From contig CANJKZ010000820.1 in assembly GCA_947471745.1 (NCBI GenBank), positions 2,269,501-2,333,500 on the forward strand: a stretch of DNA of 64,000 nucleotides, given 5' to 3'. A program made the position numbers and the translations under genes. The DNA comes from Closterium sp. Naga37s-1 (lineage: Eukaryota; Streptophyta; Zygnematophyceae; Desmidiales; Closteriaceae). The notes beneath the pieces are model-generated. The model saw only the letters and a list, made by a program, of their open reading frames with translations, was not told the origin of the DNA and did no database searches. This document shows positions 52,863-64,000 of this stretch, piece after piece (position 1 is the stretch's first letter; each line of letters begins with the position of its first letter).

Positions 52863-54250
52863 ATGGGTCGGAAAGCTTCAACCATTTACGGCGCTTATGT
52901 TCTTGGACCAGCTATGGGTGCTATGCCAGAATGGAGTGGCTCTTCGACTGCTATTCACCACGATGAACAGGACGGTCGAGTTAATACCACTCATTATGAC
53001 GATATTGCTCTTCTGGCGGGGAAGTCGAGCACCATCTACAATTGGCATTCCTTTGGAATTACGCTTTCTGGAGGAGACCTTCATCGCATATCCTCCTATA
53101 TGACAGTGAACGACAACATCATCAACTTACACAACATGTAACCACATTATGGTGTTGTGATTATTCGAACATGTTCAGCCCTGATGAAGTTCACGTTTCT
53201 CGTTTGTTCCTGACAGCTTGCTTGACATTCGTTACCCACGGCTAAGAAACGGCCGAACATGGATTGCTCTCGACTCCAAGGCATTCGATTATATGTCGAA
53301 TCATGGTAAACTCAGTTCCTGCTGCCCAGCTAAACGGCCGTTTTTGGACTTCGACAACGTAGCGATTGTTGTCACCGGAAAGTAAGTATGGTGTGCAGTA
53401 TTTAATGCGAGAACACACCGCATACCCCGTGTTTTCCCATCATAACCGATGATAAAATTTTGGTGAGCGGGCTTCATTTCAGCCTGGTTGTTGTCGCCAA
53501 CGCAAAAATCCTAATAACGGAGACTAGACCACTCCCCCCTACATACAAGCCTAAGTTCTACCACTATGACTCGGCAGGCATGCACTGCGAGACGGGGATT
53601 GAATGGGACGCGATTGAACGGTAAAACGATGGACTCTTGTATCCTTTCTGATGTTTCCACATTGTACCTTGGAAGTTCTCACATCCATTCATTATACAAT
53701 GTACAGGTTGGTAGCTAAAGAGATTCAACGTGTCCATTCGGGACTTTGTGAACAAGATAGACTGGTAAGGGTCAAGAAAGTTGAATGGCGCATATTACAG
53801 GTATCGTCTCGCCAGCCGTGGCCACTTTATCACACTCTTTGCATTTCATTGTCTCTTATTCGCAACGCTGGTGGTGCTTCTGCAGACTTCGGAGATCCCA
53901 CAGCAACCGCTTTGTAGTGAAGACTGTGGTATATACACATGCATGTTTCTTTGATCCCTTGTAATCCGTGACTTTCGGAACCTTGAAAGGCCTCTGTACC
54001 TCGAGATGGACCCTACGGACTATCGTGCAGGCTTACATTCTGCGTTGTCATCACTTCTACGTGGTGCACTGCTGCTGCGATTACAGGCATAAGGTGTTAC
54101 CCTCCCACCGCAAGGGCCATACCGTAGGAGGAAAGAGGAGGGGTCTGTAACCATAGAGGCAGGAGCTCCAACAATTCCAACGAAGCTAGAACAGCCACTA
54201 GATATCATTATGCTTAAACAGGATGTTCAGAATCTGCGTGAGGGGATTGC
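52863..54250 (+). pseudogene. G2: C48 (Ulp1/SENP-type) peptidase paralogue of G1
   Basis: Five exon-like blocks line up with G1: A 52863-53138 (NWHSFGITLSGGDLHRI), B 53217-53381 (RYPRLRNGRTWIALD), C 53468-53620 (LHFSLVVVANAK, YHYDSAGMH), D 53707-53764, E from 53886 (IPQQPLCSEDCGIYTCMFL, then a coiled-coil-like LKQDVQNLREG). Introns have GT-AG ends and the A/B, B/C junctions have the same phase as in G1. The His, Asp, Gln and Cys of the C48 active site are all present. A TGA at 53952 just after the catalytic Cys block (a CGA-to-TGA change would explain it) truncates the reading frame. N-terminal exon(s) and an AP2-like domain were not found. Confidence 0.65.
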
Positions 54251-55128
54251 AAGCATTTGGCAAAAAAACGGACCACTTACAGTCGGTTCTTTTTGCCAAA
54301 CTGGACGAACTCGAACACGGTCCACAAAAACAATAGTCTTCTTGACGCTAAGTGCGTGCTTATATGTGTGGTAAAGGATACAGCAATAACCAAGATGGTG
54401 TGGGTGTATTTGGCACGTGTATACGTTCACAACATGTGTTTTTGTTATTTGTATATCAGTATGGGCGATGTTTGTACCCAATTTATTGAAGCCTCGTTTA
54501 GAACATGTGGTACTGTTAATGTGCGGACTATTGAACACGTTGGGAGAATTGCGAACGAGTTGAGTGGTACATGGATGTGCGTGAAAGCATTCTTATATCA
54601 GCATCCTATTAATCAAGGTACCAGCGTCGCTATAGTGTAATCATATGTAACACCTGCTAATCGCATGTAATCATAGGTTTCAGATATGATGGGTGCCATA
54701 ATGCTGAACGTAAAAGACTGGGAAGGTTGGACTCCTGTCACATGCGATCCAAAAACGACGCAAAAGCAACATGGTAGTGTACGAGAGACATTGCTCTCGT
54801 TAATATGTTTGCCCATAAGTGGGTTTAACCCAATCTGGGTTATTACTTCATCCCACCTTGATCTTAGTTCATTCAAACTCGTGCAATGTCTTGAAGAACA
54901 TGTGCCATAGCTGGATCTTTGATGCTTCCTACTACCACAGCTGCAATGTGCACAATTGTACCAGCCTTGGTGGCGCTTATACACTGTACAGACGCATCGG
55001 TTTCATCTGCTTGTCATCCATGGCTGATGTGTCCCTAGTTTGCTTTCTTGGCCGTATATTGTGGCATTGGTCTCATTACATCTGGCTCATTACAACATTT
55101 CACGATTGGTTGGCCACAAGCTAGTACA
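54251..55128. other. G2 downstream region, no assigned gene
   Basis: May contain 3' exons of G2, since short frames with plausible composition occur at 54,460-54,620 and 54,690-54,900, but none has a recognisable domain. It ends with gtaca, the target duplication of the next LTR. Confidence 0.35.
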
Positions 55129-55306
55129 TGTCAGAATGTTATTCTCTAGCCTGTAGTGGGGTGCTCTATAGCGAGTACAACCCATCTAGGGTTTGCTATA
55201 TGTATCCTCATTGCTGCTAGTGAAACTCACCTTCTTCTCCTATTTCTCTTTCACATATAACCTAAAACCTAGCTATGGCTTCTTAGCCTAAGCTCCTATC
55301 TTCACA
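55129..55306 (+). mobile_element. Solo LTR related to E5a (178 bp)
   Basis: Begins TGTCAGAATG, ends TTCACA and is flanked by a perfect gtaca duplication (55124-55128 and 55307-55311). It shares TAGCCTGTAGTGGGGTGCTC and TACAACCCA blocks with the E5a and E4 LTRs. No interior is attached, so it arose by LTR-LTR recombination. Confidence 0.88.
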
Positions 55307-55311
55307 GTACA

Positions 55312-55785
55312 TTGTAATTATGATGGTGCATGTGGCTATAAAACATGTCACGTTGTCTGGGCGTTAGTTATCCATGTGGGTAGGATGTAGGTACTGTGAA
55401 TAATATCCATCAATCTAGAATCTGTGGCCAACGTAATATGGACACTAAATTGAAGACATCTATAGTAGTCTGAAACATTTTGTGGATGGGATCAAAAGAT
55501 AATGTGCAACGTGAATGGGCATCGTATAATGCCTGGCAAAGTACCGTGTCCTTGTAATCTGAGACTTGTAGTAGGGTTGCGGGGTTTTCATTCACATGTT
55601 AGTTTCCGTTGTCCCAAAAATCTGTCTTTATCGATGAGTTTACCCTGCCTTTCTTATGTTGTAGATTAATCCTGTTGAACGCACGTCATTCTGAGTGCAT
55701 GTCATCGTAACGTCCTGCCGAATGCTCGTGCTATTCATGCGTGCATTATTTGCATGAGCATATATCATTGTGCATGGCTGTTGGA
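55312..55785. other. No recognisable gene
   Basis: A+T-rich DNA between the solo LTR and a 68-bp duplication. Nothing definite seen. Confidence 0.35.
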
Positions 55786-55922
55786 AATTATCATCTCTGT
55801 GTTTTTCTCCAAGCTTAAATGCTTGATCATGCAGGAGAAATCCAGAGCTTTCCAATTATCATCGCTGTGTTTTTCTCCAAGCTTAAATGCTTGATCATGC
55901 AGGAGAAATCCAGAGCTTTCCA
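55786..55922 (+). repeat. 68-bp tandem duplication
   Basis: Two nearly identical 68-bp units start at 55786 and 55854. They include ctgtgtttttctccaagctt and gatcatgcaggagaaatcc. It appears to lie within or just before the E8 LTR fragment. Confidence 0.9.
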
Positions 55923-56512
55923 ACGATACCAAGATCGACTTATTCCGACCAAGATCACCCAAGTTACAAGATTTCCAGGACTTGGATTTCTTATTACCTT
56001 TTAAGGTTATATCTAATTTGGGTGATTACTTGGGACATGACTATAAAGGGATCTTTGGTTGGGTGGTTAGGGAAGGCAACTTTGACTTTTGGGTTGAGGT
56101 GGCTAGAAGTTTCTAGCATGGGTTGCAAATGTTGCAACACCTAGGCAAAATCCAACTAGATTGGATTTCGCATATGACACCTCAAGGATCTCATGTTGAG
56201 GGTTGCATCCTTGCTGCTAGGAAGGTTCCTACCATCCTTCCCTAGCTTTTGGAGAGCCCCTTCCCTCTCATTGTTTCTCTTGGAGTCCCCAACTCCACAT
56301 TTTATACCTACATGCTTGTACTTCCTCCACCATTCTATTCATGCAGCTGCTAGACGTTTTTACTTGGTTCGCACTTTATAGACCATCTTAACAACTGATT
56401 CAACTTAGGGTTTAAGGCGCACAATCCTACCGAGCGGATTTGTGTTTGATTGAGAAATGACTTCGTCGTAAGCTCTCAAAGTGACGGATCTTGAACAACA
56501 AGTGGTATCAGT
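55923..56512 (+). mobile_element. E8: copia LTR fragment ending in a primer-binding site
   Basis: The segment ends ...TTGAACAACA, then AG, then TGGTATCAG (about 56,503-56,511), the same arrangement as the E2 LTR/primer junction (ACA-AG-TGGTATCAGAGC). Immediately after, sequence switches to the antisense E9 gag, so E8 is truncated there. Its left edge is unclear. No open frame of interest. Confidence 0.5.
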
Positions 56513-58427
56513 CCACACGACCTGGTACGTCGACATGATGAAGCGCCATGCCTGGTGACCAGCATCCAGTCGCTCTCGACAGCTCCTGAGCGCTAGCTGC
56601 ACCACCGGCGAGCAGCACCTCGAGATGACCATGAAGGTGAGCAGGTGAGCAGAACGAAACTCCCCGCGCAGCTCGACATCCTCCTGGGGCGGAATTGGCA
56701 CGGTGCCGTCGGCGAAGCCCTTCAGCCCGGCGACCTCCAGCTGAGGTTCTATCGACTCCCTCCAGGTGATGAGGTCCCGTCGACCTTGCAGTGGTGCGAC
56801 GGTGATCCGGTCCGGCGAGAATTTGAAGTAGCCATACGCCGGTGCAATCCCGCCTGCAGTCACATGCGTCGTCGCGGAGGGCCCCCCACCGCTTCGTAGA
56901 GGAGAGCGACGTCGAACATCGACGCCGGCACGCGAGCTGCCTGCAGCCGCCATCGACCGCTGCACTCGCGCCTGGATTCCGTCGACACCACCGTCGACCT
57001 TGATCACCCCTCTCTGCCTCGTGCCTTCGCTGCCGCTGACTCGTGCACCACCGTCGACCTCGTCGTCGACGCCACCTTCGTTGCGCACCGGTTGAGGAGA
57101 AGCAGGACGGGAAGGGTGTTCCGTCGCCCACTGCGACCGGATGCCCAACTCGGCGATCACCAAGGGGATCGTCCCGTACTCGCCATCCGCGTGGCGTCTC
57201 CTTGCGTCAGCCAAACGTGCCTCCAAGGTGTCCGCTACGCCCGCATCAACTACGGGGTCGACCATGGCGACTATCGCTGCTGCCGGCCTACGAACGACTT
57301 AGTGGGTGCAAAAGTCGGCTCCTATCTGAAGGTATTCGCGTATTCGGTCCACGCTCACCGCACCATGCGGAGAGTCACTCTACAACGGTAGTGAGCTAGA
57401 CTATGGGGGTTGGCACGAACTACTAGAGGTGATCGTAGCTTTGCTTGGTTCCTTAGTGCTTGCACATTCACGGGAGAAATCGGCAAGAGTTTCCACTAGG
57501 CAAAGTCGAAAATTACAGAATGATTGAACAAGCTATGGCAACAATGACTACATCAGGCACCTAGCAACCCTGCAGCTAGCTTGGTCGACCGCCAGCACAG
57601 CTCGGTCGACCGCCTGCCAGCGTCGCGTAGAGGAGCCGCGCCAGCACTGCAGAAGGGCGACCTGCCAACAGAGCAGGTCGACGGCGTGCCAACGCTGCAG
57701 TAGAGCGGCTGTCCAGCGTTGCCCCGTAGAATACAGCAGTGCGCACGCTCGCAGGTGCGCGCAGATGATTGGCCTGACTTGCCTCGTTGGGCATCCGTCG
57801 GTTGTTGTCTGCGCCTGACGAGCCACATCGACTTCGGGATACCAGCCCGCAGTCGCCTTCGCCATCGCGACCTCGACGACGTTCGCGTGCCTCCGCAGAA
57901 CTCGTCGAGCAGGTTACCCGGTCGACCCGGTCGACCACCAGGTCCCTCTGGTCGACCACCAGGTGCCTCTGGTCGACCACAACTCCCGTCGACCTACCCC
58001 CTGGTCAACGGACCCCTTCCGTCGACCAGAACCGTCAGCGGTTGTCGCCGAGCTCCCCTCGTCGACCGCTGCTCACTTGTCAGGTCGACAGACTGCTCCG
58101 TCGACCTCCCGGTCGAACTGCAGGTCGACGGGATGCTCCTGGTCGAGCTGCGGGTCGACAGACTGCTCCCGGTCGAGCTGCAGGTCGACGGAGACCCCCT
58201 GGTCGAACTGCCCCTCATGGCCGACGGCCCATCCGTCGCCCAGACCAGTCAGTTGCAGCTGTCGAGCTCCCTGGTCGACAGCAACACCACAGCGATCCCC
58301 TGCAGCTCGACGAAACCTGTCGAGCAGCTCTCCCACTGTGAACGGTCGGCTGCTACTCCCGTACATCTGACCAAGTTGTCGGCGTTGCCCAAGCAAGGGC
58401 GGGGCCAACACTCCATTCCCGTTAACA
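56513..58427 (-). mobile_element. E9: truncated minus-strand copia of the E6 family
   Basis: On the minus strand: a 1062-bp 5' LTR (58427 to 57366; plus orientation TGCGGAGAG to GTTAACA), a primer site identical over about 19 bases to that of E6, and a gag. Everything downstream of gag is missing because E8 adjoins at 56,512. The LTR is rich in GTCGAC like the E6 LTR but clearly diverged from it. Confidence 0.8.
56519..57265 (-). pseudogene. E9 gag, C-terminally truncated
   Basis: Minus-strand frame from ATG 57265: MVDPVVDAGVADTLEARLAD, then GGIAPAYGYFKFSPDR, DLITWRESIEPQLEVAGL, LTFMVISRCCSP and AWRFIMSTYQV, colinear with the E6 gag. It is uninterrupted where E6 gag has a stop and frameshift. 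It ends at the E8 junction, before the zinc knuckle. Confidence 0.8.
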
Positions 58428-59706
58428 CAGCGCACGTGCCTTCAGCACCGAAAACCCCAGAGTCCACTTTAACATGTCGCAGTAGTGCTGACGGCTGTTG
58501 CGATGACTGGGAGGACACCTAACATACCATCAAGGGGAGAGGTGTGGCGTGAGACACACCTGACAGGGCAGGAACCGGTGGGGCGAGGGTGTACCGGAGG
58601 AGCTGGAGCAAGAGGAGGAGTGGGAGTTAGAAAGAGGGGAGGGAGGGGAAACGTGAGACATCGGACGAAGAAGCGGGCATAGTAGAACACAGACTAGTCA
58701 AAACAGACATCACGGGAGTCGAGGAATGGGTGGAGGGGCGGGTGGTAAAAGTCAAAGTCAGGGGCGTCCACTGGGAAAACAAGAAAGACACAGGGAAAGG
58801 TGCGAGCCGAGAGCTTGTCCGCAAAGGTATTGCGGAAATACGCAAGGCAGCCCCAGACATGAAACCCCGACGCAACACCAGGGGACCCGGTCCAAAGACT
58901 GGCCGATGAAGCCTCTGGCCGTGAGACATGAGGGTCACAGAAAACGGGGCGCACGAGCATGAATCATGGCCGATCTCCATGACCAAGCCAATGCAACGCT
59001 CAGCAACCCCATTCTGCTGTAGGGACTCCGGAAGCGTCTACGACTGAGTGATGCCCTGCTCGTTACAAAACCCGGCAAATACGTTGGAGCAAAACTCACC
59101 CCCACGGTCGGAGTAGGGACTCAGGACCTGAATACCACGAGTGGCACTAGTGGCGAACAATGACCGGATCAGGGTGGAAGTCACGTCGGATTGCTGCCTC
59201 AATTGAACACAATGGTGTAACAAGAGAAGTCGTCAACGGCCACCAAGAAAAAGCTTTCCCTCCCAGGCCCAAGTCGAGGGATGGGGCATCAGACGTCCAG
59301 GTAGAGAGTCAGGAAGGATTCGGTGGCCGAGCGAAGGGAGGAGGAGTGAGGAGTGGATCGCACCTGACCCTCGACACAAGGAGTGCAGGAGTGAAGGAGG
59401 GAGCGACGAAAACACGACCTAAGACGAGTCGCCGACTAGACATGTGACGAAGGCGGACGAGGGATGGGTGACCAAGACGGTGGTGGCACAGGACTTTTGG
59501 GTGGGTGAGTGGCCAACAAGAGCACGACACAACAACTTGACCGGACGCAACTACCTGACCAGACGTAGCTATCTGGGGAGACGCGGTGTGTAGTGTGAAG
59601 AGACCGGAGCAGGGCCAACAACGAAACGTGGCGAGAGTAGACCAAGTGGCACCGTCCATGCAGGTCGCAACACCCTCGTACGGCGGAAACCAGGTGCCAG
59701 CACCGA
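58428..59706 (-). mobile_element. E10: minus-strand copia protease-integrase fragment
   Basis: Fragments resemble E1: LCHHRLGHPSLVRLRHMSSR (about 59,440-59,500), integrase core pieces near 59,040-59,220 (SDRGGEFCSNVFAGFC keeps the catalytic Asp) and the C-terminal DKLSARTFPCVFLVFPVDAPDFDFYHPP (about 58,720-58,820). Many frameshifts, no LTR, gag or RT. E9 seems to abut or to have inserted at its left end. Confidence 0.75.
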
Positions 59707-59885
59707 GGTCCTAAATAGGTCCAACACCCTTCAGGCCATTCCAGTGTCCACTTCCAACACTTTCCTCACTGGGAGGGCCCAACACTACTAGGGCACAGGA
59801 AGTCGCCGACAATAGGAATCGAACTCCGGTCCTCCATGCTTGCCGCACCATGCAGGGATAGATCCCAGTTTGCTAACCCATGATA
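59707..59885 (-). mobile_element. SINE-like element with tRNA-derived promoter
   Basis: On the minus strand an A-box-like TAGCAAACTGGG (complement of 59864-59875) is followed 36 bp later by a B-box-like GGAGTTCGATTCCT (complement of 59814-59827). This is the spacing and order of a tRNA or tRNA-derived SINE. The body extends to about 59,707. No poly-A tail or target duplication was found, so limits are approximate. A decayed tRNA gene is the alternative. Confidence 0.45.
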
Positions 59886-60500
59886 GTAAGAAGCTACACG
59901 GAGCAGATTTGAACTACCCAACCCATGACAAGGAAGGCTTAGTGATAGTCACTGCCTTCAAGGCGTGGATGTGTTACCTGGAAGGAACCAAGACCACAGT
60001 TTACACTGACCACTACAGTCTTAATTACCTTAAGTCGCAGCCTACGTTTTCACGGCGACAGGCGCGGTGGATGGACTTCCTCAAGACACATTTCCACTAC
60101 AGCATAATCTACAAGCCAGGGCTACACAACAAGGCCGATACACTAAGTTGCCCAGGGCATGTAGAAGGCATCCAGCTCGACGAGATGAACCTTCTACTCT
60201 AGGGTGTATTCAACATGGGTACATTGTTGACGTAGAAATCAATGCAGTAGAGAAGGAGAAATTGTTACACTGGGAGAAGGACTTAGCAGTAAGGAAAGTT
60301 TCAGGAAAGATTTGGGTGCCGAACTATACACCTCTTCGACGGATCTTGCTAGAGGAGTTCCGCGATGTAGCACATGCGGGACATTTTGGGAGAAACAAGA
60401 CGTTAGCAGGATTATAAAGTATTACTACTGGCCTTCAGATAGCAGTAGACGTGCAGCAATTCGTCATCTGATGCGACACGTGCCAGCGAATGAAGGGTAG
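59886..60500 (+). pseudogene. E11 RNase H and integrase zinc-binding region
   Basis: Ty3/gypsy RNase H signatures: THDKEGLVIVTAFKAWMCYL, TTVYTDHYSLNYL and RQARWMDFL with YKPGLHNKADTLS. These are followed by an integrase zinc-binding region (EEFRDVAHAGHFGRNKTLAG, then RHVPANEG in place of the usual CxxC segment). A TAG at 60,200 and a frameshift near 60,415 break it. Confidence 0.75.
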
Positions 60501-60539
60501 CAAGTAGAAAAAAACATAGTTACTTCAGCCTCTACCCAT

Positions 60540-61470
60540 ACCGGAGCATCCATGGCAACTCGTTAGTCTAGATTTCATCAATGGACTACCATCGACCACA
60601 CAAAGGCATGATGCTATACTCGTCGTGGTCGATAAGTTCTCTAGAATGGGACAATTCATTCCGACCAACGCCATGGCTATAGCTGAAGCAACGTCTCGCC
60701 TCTTCTTCAACCGCATCGTCACCATCCATGGCATCCCGGCGACAGTCATTTCAGACAGGGACCCAAAGTTTACAAGCATAATCAGGAGGGAACTTATGGG
60801 TTTGTTGGGGACAAAGCTTGCGATGTCTTCAGCCTACCACCCCAAGACTTACAAATAGTTCCTATGTACCGCATGCAAGGATGATATTAGCCACTGGGAT
60901 CTACAATTACCAACGCTTGAGTTTGCTTACAACAACGCATCTCATGCGGCCACAGAGACATCTCATTGTCAAGAACACCCAGAAGCAGTATGCACATCAA
61001 CAGCGACGAGATCACTCACTAGGAATCGGAGATCAGGTGCTTCTGGACACACGCAGCTTGGACTTGTCTCACCTACCGTCCAAGCTCCGGCCTTCCTTTG
61101 TGGTCCTTTTCGCGTCGAGACCATGGTGACACCAATAACATTTCGCTTGCGCTTACTGACTACGTGGAAGCTTCACAATGACTTCCATGTTCAGCTACTG
61201 AAGCCCTACAAGGACCCCAATCTACAGTACCAGGGACGACAGTTATCGCCACCACCACCTGTTCTCGTACAAGATGAACCAGAGTACGAGGTGGAACGTG
61301 TCATCGCTCATCAACGCAGACGCGGAAATACGCTCGAGTTCCTGATACCATGGAAGGGATATGATTCATTGGAAGACAGTTGGGTTGCAGAAGCTTATAT
61401 GGGCAACGCACGCCGTGCTCTCAAGGATTATCTTGTCAAGCAGGGTGTTTCTCATACCACCCAGCTTTGA
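60540..61470 (+). pseudogene. E11 integrase core and chromodomain
   Basis: Integrase core: MVDKFSRMGQFIPTNAMAIA, HGIPATVISDRDPKFTS (second Asp) and SSAYHPKT where intact proteins continue to the Glu. After frame changes come FHVQLLKPYKDPN and a chromodomain (about 61,270-61,430: YEVERVIAHQRRRG, FLIPWKGYDSLEDSWV), which in chromoviruses directs insertion to methylated-histone chromatin. The frame ends at 61470, ten bases before the LTR. Confidence 0.8.
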
Positions 61471-61480
61471 GGGGGGGACG

Positions 61481-63021
61481 TGTGAGAGTACAGCAGCTAT
61501 GCTTACCCATATTTACTTTACCTTGCATTATTCTGCCTATTTATATTTTCTTGTGCTTGTTTTCCTAGTTTCGATGCTTTACTTTGGTTATTATAGTTAT
61601 AAGCACCGAATAGATTACGAGCACCAAATTCTTTGCATTTTAGTTTATCACCACGTAAATTTGCGGAACGCGTGATTCCACCAAGATGATTATACTGAAT
61701 CCAGGAAGGACCCGTTTGGGACGCTTCGCGACCCTCGAAACCTTCTCGTAACGCCTAGTTACCTTGCCTTGTATCGTACCTATATTTTGCCAGAATAGCC
61801 TTAGGCAAGGGTTAGAAACCTTGAGAGCCATGGCTAGAAGATAGGGCAAATGGTGTGGATTAATTAGAAAGAAGGGTACAAGTAGGAACAAGGGTGGGCA
61901 AGATGGTGCACCACCAACAATAAGAGTAACACTACACAATAGCTACACTAGCACGCAGTTATATGAAATTATAATTTCTATCACACCCCCTAACTGCCTG
62001 CACTAAGAGCCACGTGTAGAGACACGTCCGTAAGGGGTACACCAGATCAGATCACCCCAGCAAACACCCCAGCGGCGGCAGCTGGACTTCACTCCCGCCA
62101 CCCCCTCACCCTCTTCCCCCACAGCAGCAGGTGTAGCAATAGGAGAGAGGCTGGGGGGGGGAGGCGGCTGCTGCTGAAACACATCCGCCACCCCCTCACC
62201 CTCCCCCCCACATCAGCAGGCACAGTCGTGAGAGAGAGGAGGCAGGCTGGCGCTGTAGGTGAACCACCCCCACAACCACTCCCGCATCCCCCCAACACCC
62301 TTCCCCCCTCCCCCCTTCCCCCCCCCCCCCTCCCCAACTGCTGCACGCGAAGTTGGAGAGGGAGGAGGAAGCGGGCGGGGTTGGGCAGCGGGAACGACAG
62401 GAAGCGGGACACTCGCGGCGACGGGCACAAAAAACAGACGCACGCTAGGGCGCGCGACGGGCAGAAACCGACGCGCGGGAGCAGAAACCGACGCGCGGTA
62501 GCAGAAGCCGACACGCGCTCGGGGCGCGCAATGGGCAGAAAACCAACGCGTGCTCGGGGCACGCGACAGGCAGCAAAGAGGCGTGCGCTAGGGGCGTGCT
62601 ACGGGCAGCGCGGTGGAGTGCGCCATAGCGGAAGCTAACGGTGGGCCCAAGGAAGAAGGCTCTAGGAACGAGCCTGCTCTGAATACCATGTCAAAATAGC
62701 CCTAGGCAAGGGTTAGAAACCTTGGGAGCCATGGCTAGAAGATAGTGCAAAAGAGGTGGATTGATTAGAAAGAAGGGTACAAGTAGGAGCAAGGGTGGGC
62801 AAGTTGGTGCACCACCCAAAAAAAGAGTAACACTACACAATAGCTACACTAGTAGGCAATAAAATTTATAACATATTTAGCCTCGTGTTGTACCCAGGTG
62901 ATCTTTATTTGAACTCGATCCTTCGATCCTCATAGACGTGCTCGAATGTGCATCGAACGAAATTCAGAGGGTGGATGCACGTCTACGAACCATGCTTGGT
63001 GAGAGGTAGGAGTATACAACA
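61481..63021 (+). repeat. E11 3' LTR, split by E12
   Basis: Left part 61481-61787, right part 62879-63021. The end at 63021 is a guess from the terminal CA. No 5' mate is in the window to confirm it. Confidence 0.5.
61788..62873 (-). mobile_element. E12: small non-autonomous LTR element
   Basis: Two related LTRs (61788-61983 and 62689-62873) are flanked by a perfect tattt duplication (61783-61787 and 62874-62878). On the minus strand the 5' LTR is followed by TGGTATTCAGAGCAGG, an initiator-Met primer site with one extra T, and the 3' LTR is preceded by a G-rich tract (complement of cacccccta). The ~700-bp interior has no gag or pol motif; it holds GC-rich repeats such as cagaaaccgacgcgcgg (62,460-62,600) and a CCGCCACCCCCTCACCCT duplication (62,090-62,210). 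Confidence 0.88.
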
Positions 63022-64000
63022 ATAAAGCGCGTCGCGCCTGTCGTTTATACCACGTTGCATGAGATAGCAACATTCATGCTGTCAACCGTGACTTCATTGA
63101 CAGCCAAGTTGAGAAGTGTCTGTTGGAACGTGTTGGCGAGGGCGATAACGGAGTTCATGGATAGAAAAAAGAAATTGCGTAGTGGACAAAAGGTTCCAAG
63201 GCATACGCGTTCAAGAAATAGGCACGAACCTAGGGCACTTGTGACCGAATCATCTAGACAAAAACAGGACTGGGACATCCAACGCCCCAAATCCATATCT
63301 ACCTAAAGACCTAGACTTTGGGTTGATGGGTCGGTGACAAGGAAATTGCACATGCGGTAGGAGGCTAGCGACGATGCGAGGGAGGGAGAAAGGCGAGAAA
63401 GCGCATGGTGGAAGACAGGGACATTTTTGAACCGCGAGGATAATCGGTAAGCGTGGGGGTTCACTTATATTGGCGATTAGTAAAGAATATCGTGAATGGC
63501 ACGCATCGCTGCTAGTAGGGTTTAGGAAGGACAGCTGATGTTGCCATTACCGCGTGATTCACAACAGATGTGGTTTCATAGCGGGCTTACACATGTGCGA
63601 ACAAGCTGTTGCTGTGGCATCGACAGCGACATAACACGCACGGCACAATTGATATTGTTAGTGTTACGAATGTCATATTAGGAGTCAGGGCAGCGAATTC
63701 AGGATGAGCATGTGTGCATCGGCTGCTGCAGTTGCCTAGCACACCGCAGGTGATGTCTGGATGCGGCCACATTAACATGCGTCACTTCTCCTACTGTCTC
63801 TTCTTCGACGTCACTGCTGTTACTCTCACGGCATGTGTCGAGGGTGCTGCAAATGCCAAAGCCACTGTCGTCTCTGCTGTGACTAAACCATCATGCGTCA
63901 TCACCCTTGCAACAAACAAAGCAAGCGGGGTTGACACCTGCTACTATCATCGCATGGACGCGTCACAGCGGCAAATGTCGCAGCAGCTTGTGCTGCCCCT
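63022..64000. other. No recognisable gene
   Basis: Short frames exist (for example 63,055-63,306 plus, Lys/Arg-rich C-terminus) but no domain, repeat or RNA gene could be identified. Confidence 0.35.

Larger units (their letters stand above)
59886..63021 (+). mobile_element. E11: Ty3/gypsy chromovirus, 5' truncated
   Basis: The remaining part is RNase H, integrase, chromodomain and a 3' LTR. The polypurine tract tttgagggggggacg ends at 61480; the LTR begins TGTGAGAGTA at 61481 and, after the E12 insertion, probably ends GTATACAACA at 63021 (about 450 bp without E12). Gag, protease and RT are absent. Stops occur throughout. Confidence 0.8.

Overview
The window is eukaryotic nuclear DNA dominated by nested LTR retrotransposons, with two intron-bearing genes and one decayed gene between them. 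A streptophyte (green plant lineage) is suggested by many Ty1/copia elements primed by the initiator-Met site TGGTATCAGAGC, a chromodomain Ty3/gypsy fragment, a plant-type subtilase relic, and an AP2-like domain with GT-AG introns. The GC-rich copia families with long Gly-, Ala- and Pro-rich polyprotein linkers remind me of charophyte algae such as Closterium. That is recollection and cannot be verified here. No prokaryotic features, rRNA genes or CRISPR arrays were seen.

Layout. 1-2178: tRNA relic and simple or minisatellite repeats. 2179-16949: minus-strand copia element E1, invaded by plus-strand copia E2 (about 2545-9833), which itself carries a miniature LTR element (T1, 4285-4627); a second LTR fragment (E3, 14871-15790) splits the E1 gag. 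17067-18066: subtilase pseudogene. 18811-18948: GGGA microsatellite. 19194-20255: solo LTR. 20395-28640: array of a ~180-bp satellite interrupted by complete copia element E4 (21124-27835, TSD tttag). 29246-37230: minus-strand copia E5, carrying a non-autonomous LTR element E5a (29482-31452, TSD ggcca). 39171-51947: gene G1, encoding a C48 (Ulp1/SENP-type) peptidase, then coiled coil, Pro-rich stretch and AP2-like domain; an exon holds miniature element T2 and a probable intron holds 9.65-kb copia E6 (41334-50984, TSD ccaag), which contains antisense copia fragment E7. 52863-54250: G2, a C48 paralogue. 55129-55306: solo LTR (TSD gtaca). 55786-59706: copia fragments E8, E9 and E10. 59707-59885: SINE-like sequence. 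59886-63021: chromovirus fragment E11, with small LTR element E12 (61788-62873, TSD tattt) in its LTR. 63022-64000: no recognisable gene.

Nearly all retroelement reading frames carry stops or frameshifts; many stops fit C-to-T change at CAG or CGA codons. The most interesting features are the 343-345 bp elements T1/T2, whose LTR/internal junction resembles a tRNA gene promoter, the G1/G2 peptidase family, and the satellite array. LTR boundaries and target-site duplications were read directly from the sequence; family assignments come from motifs read by eye, without database searches.
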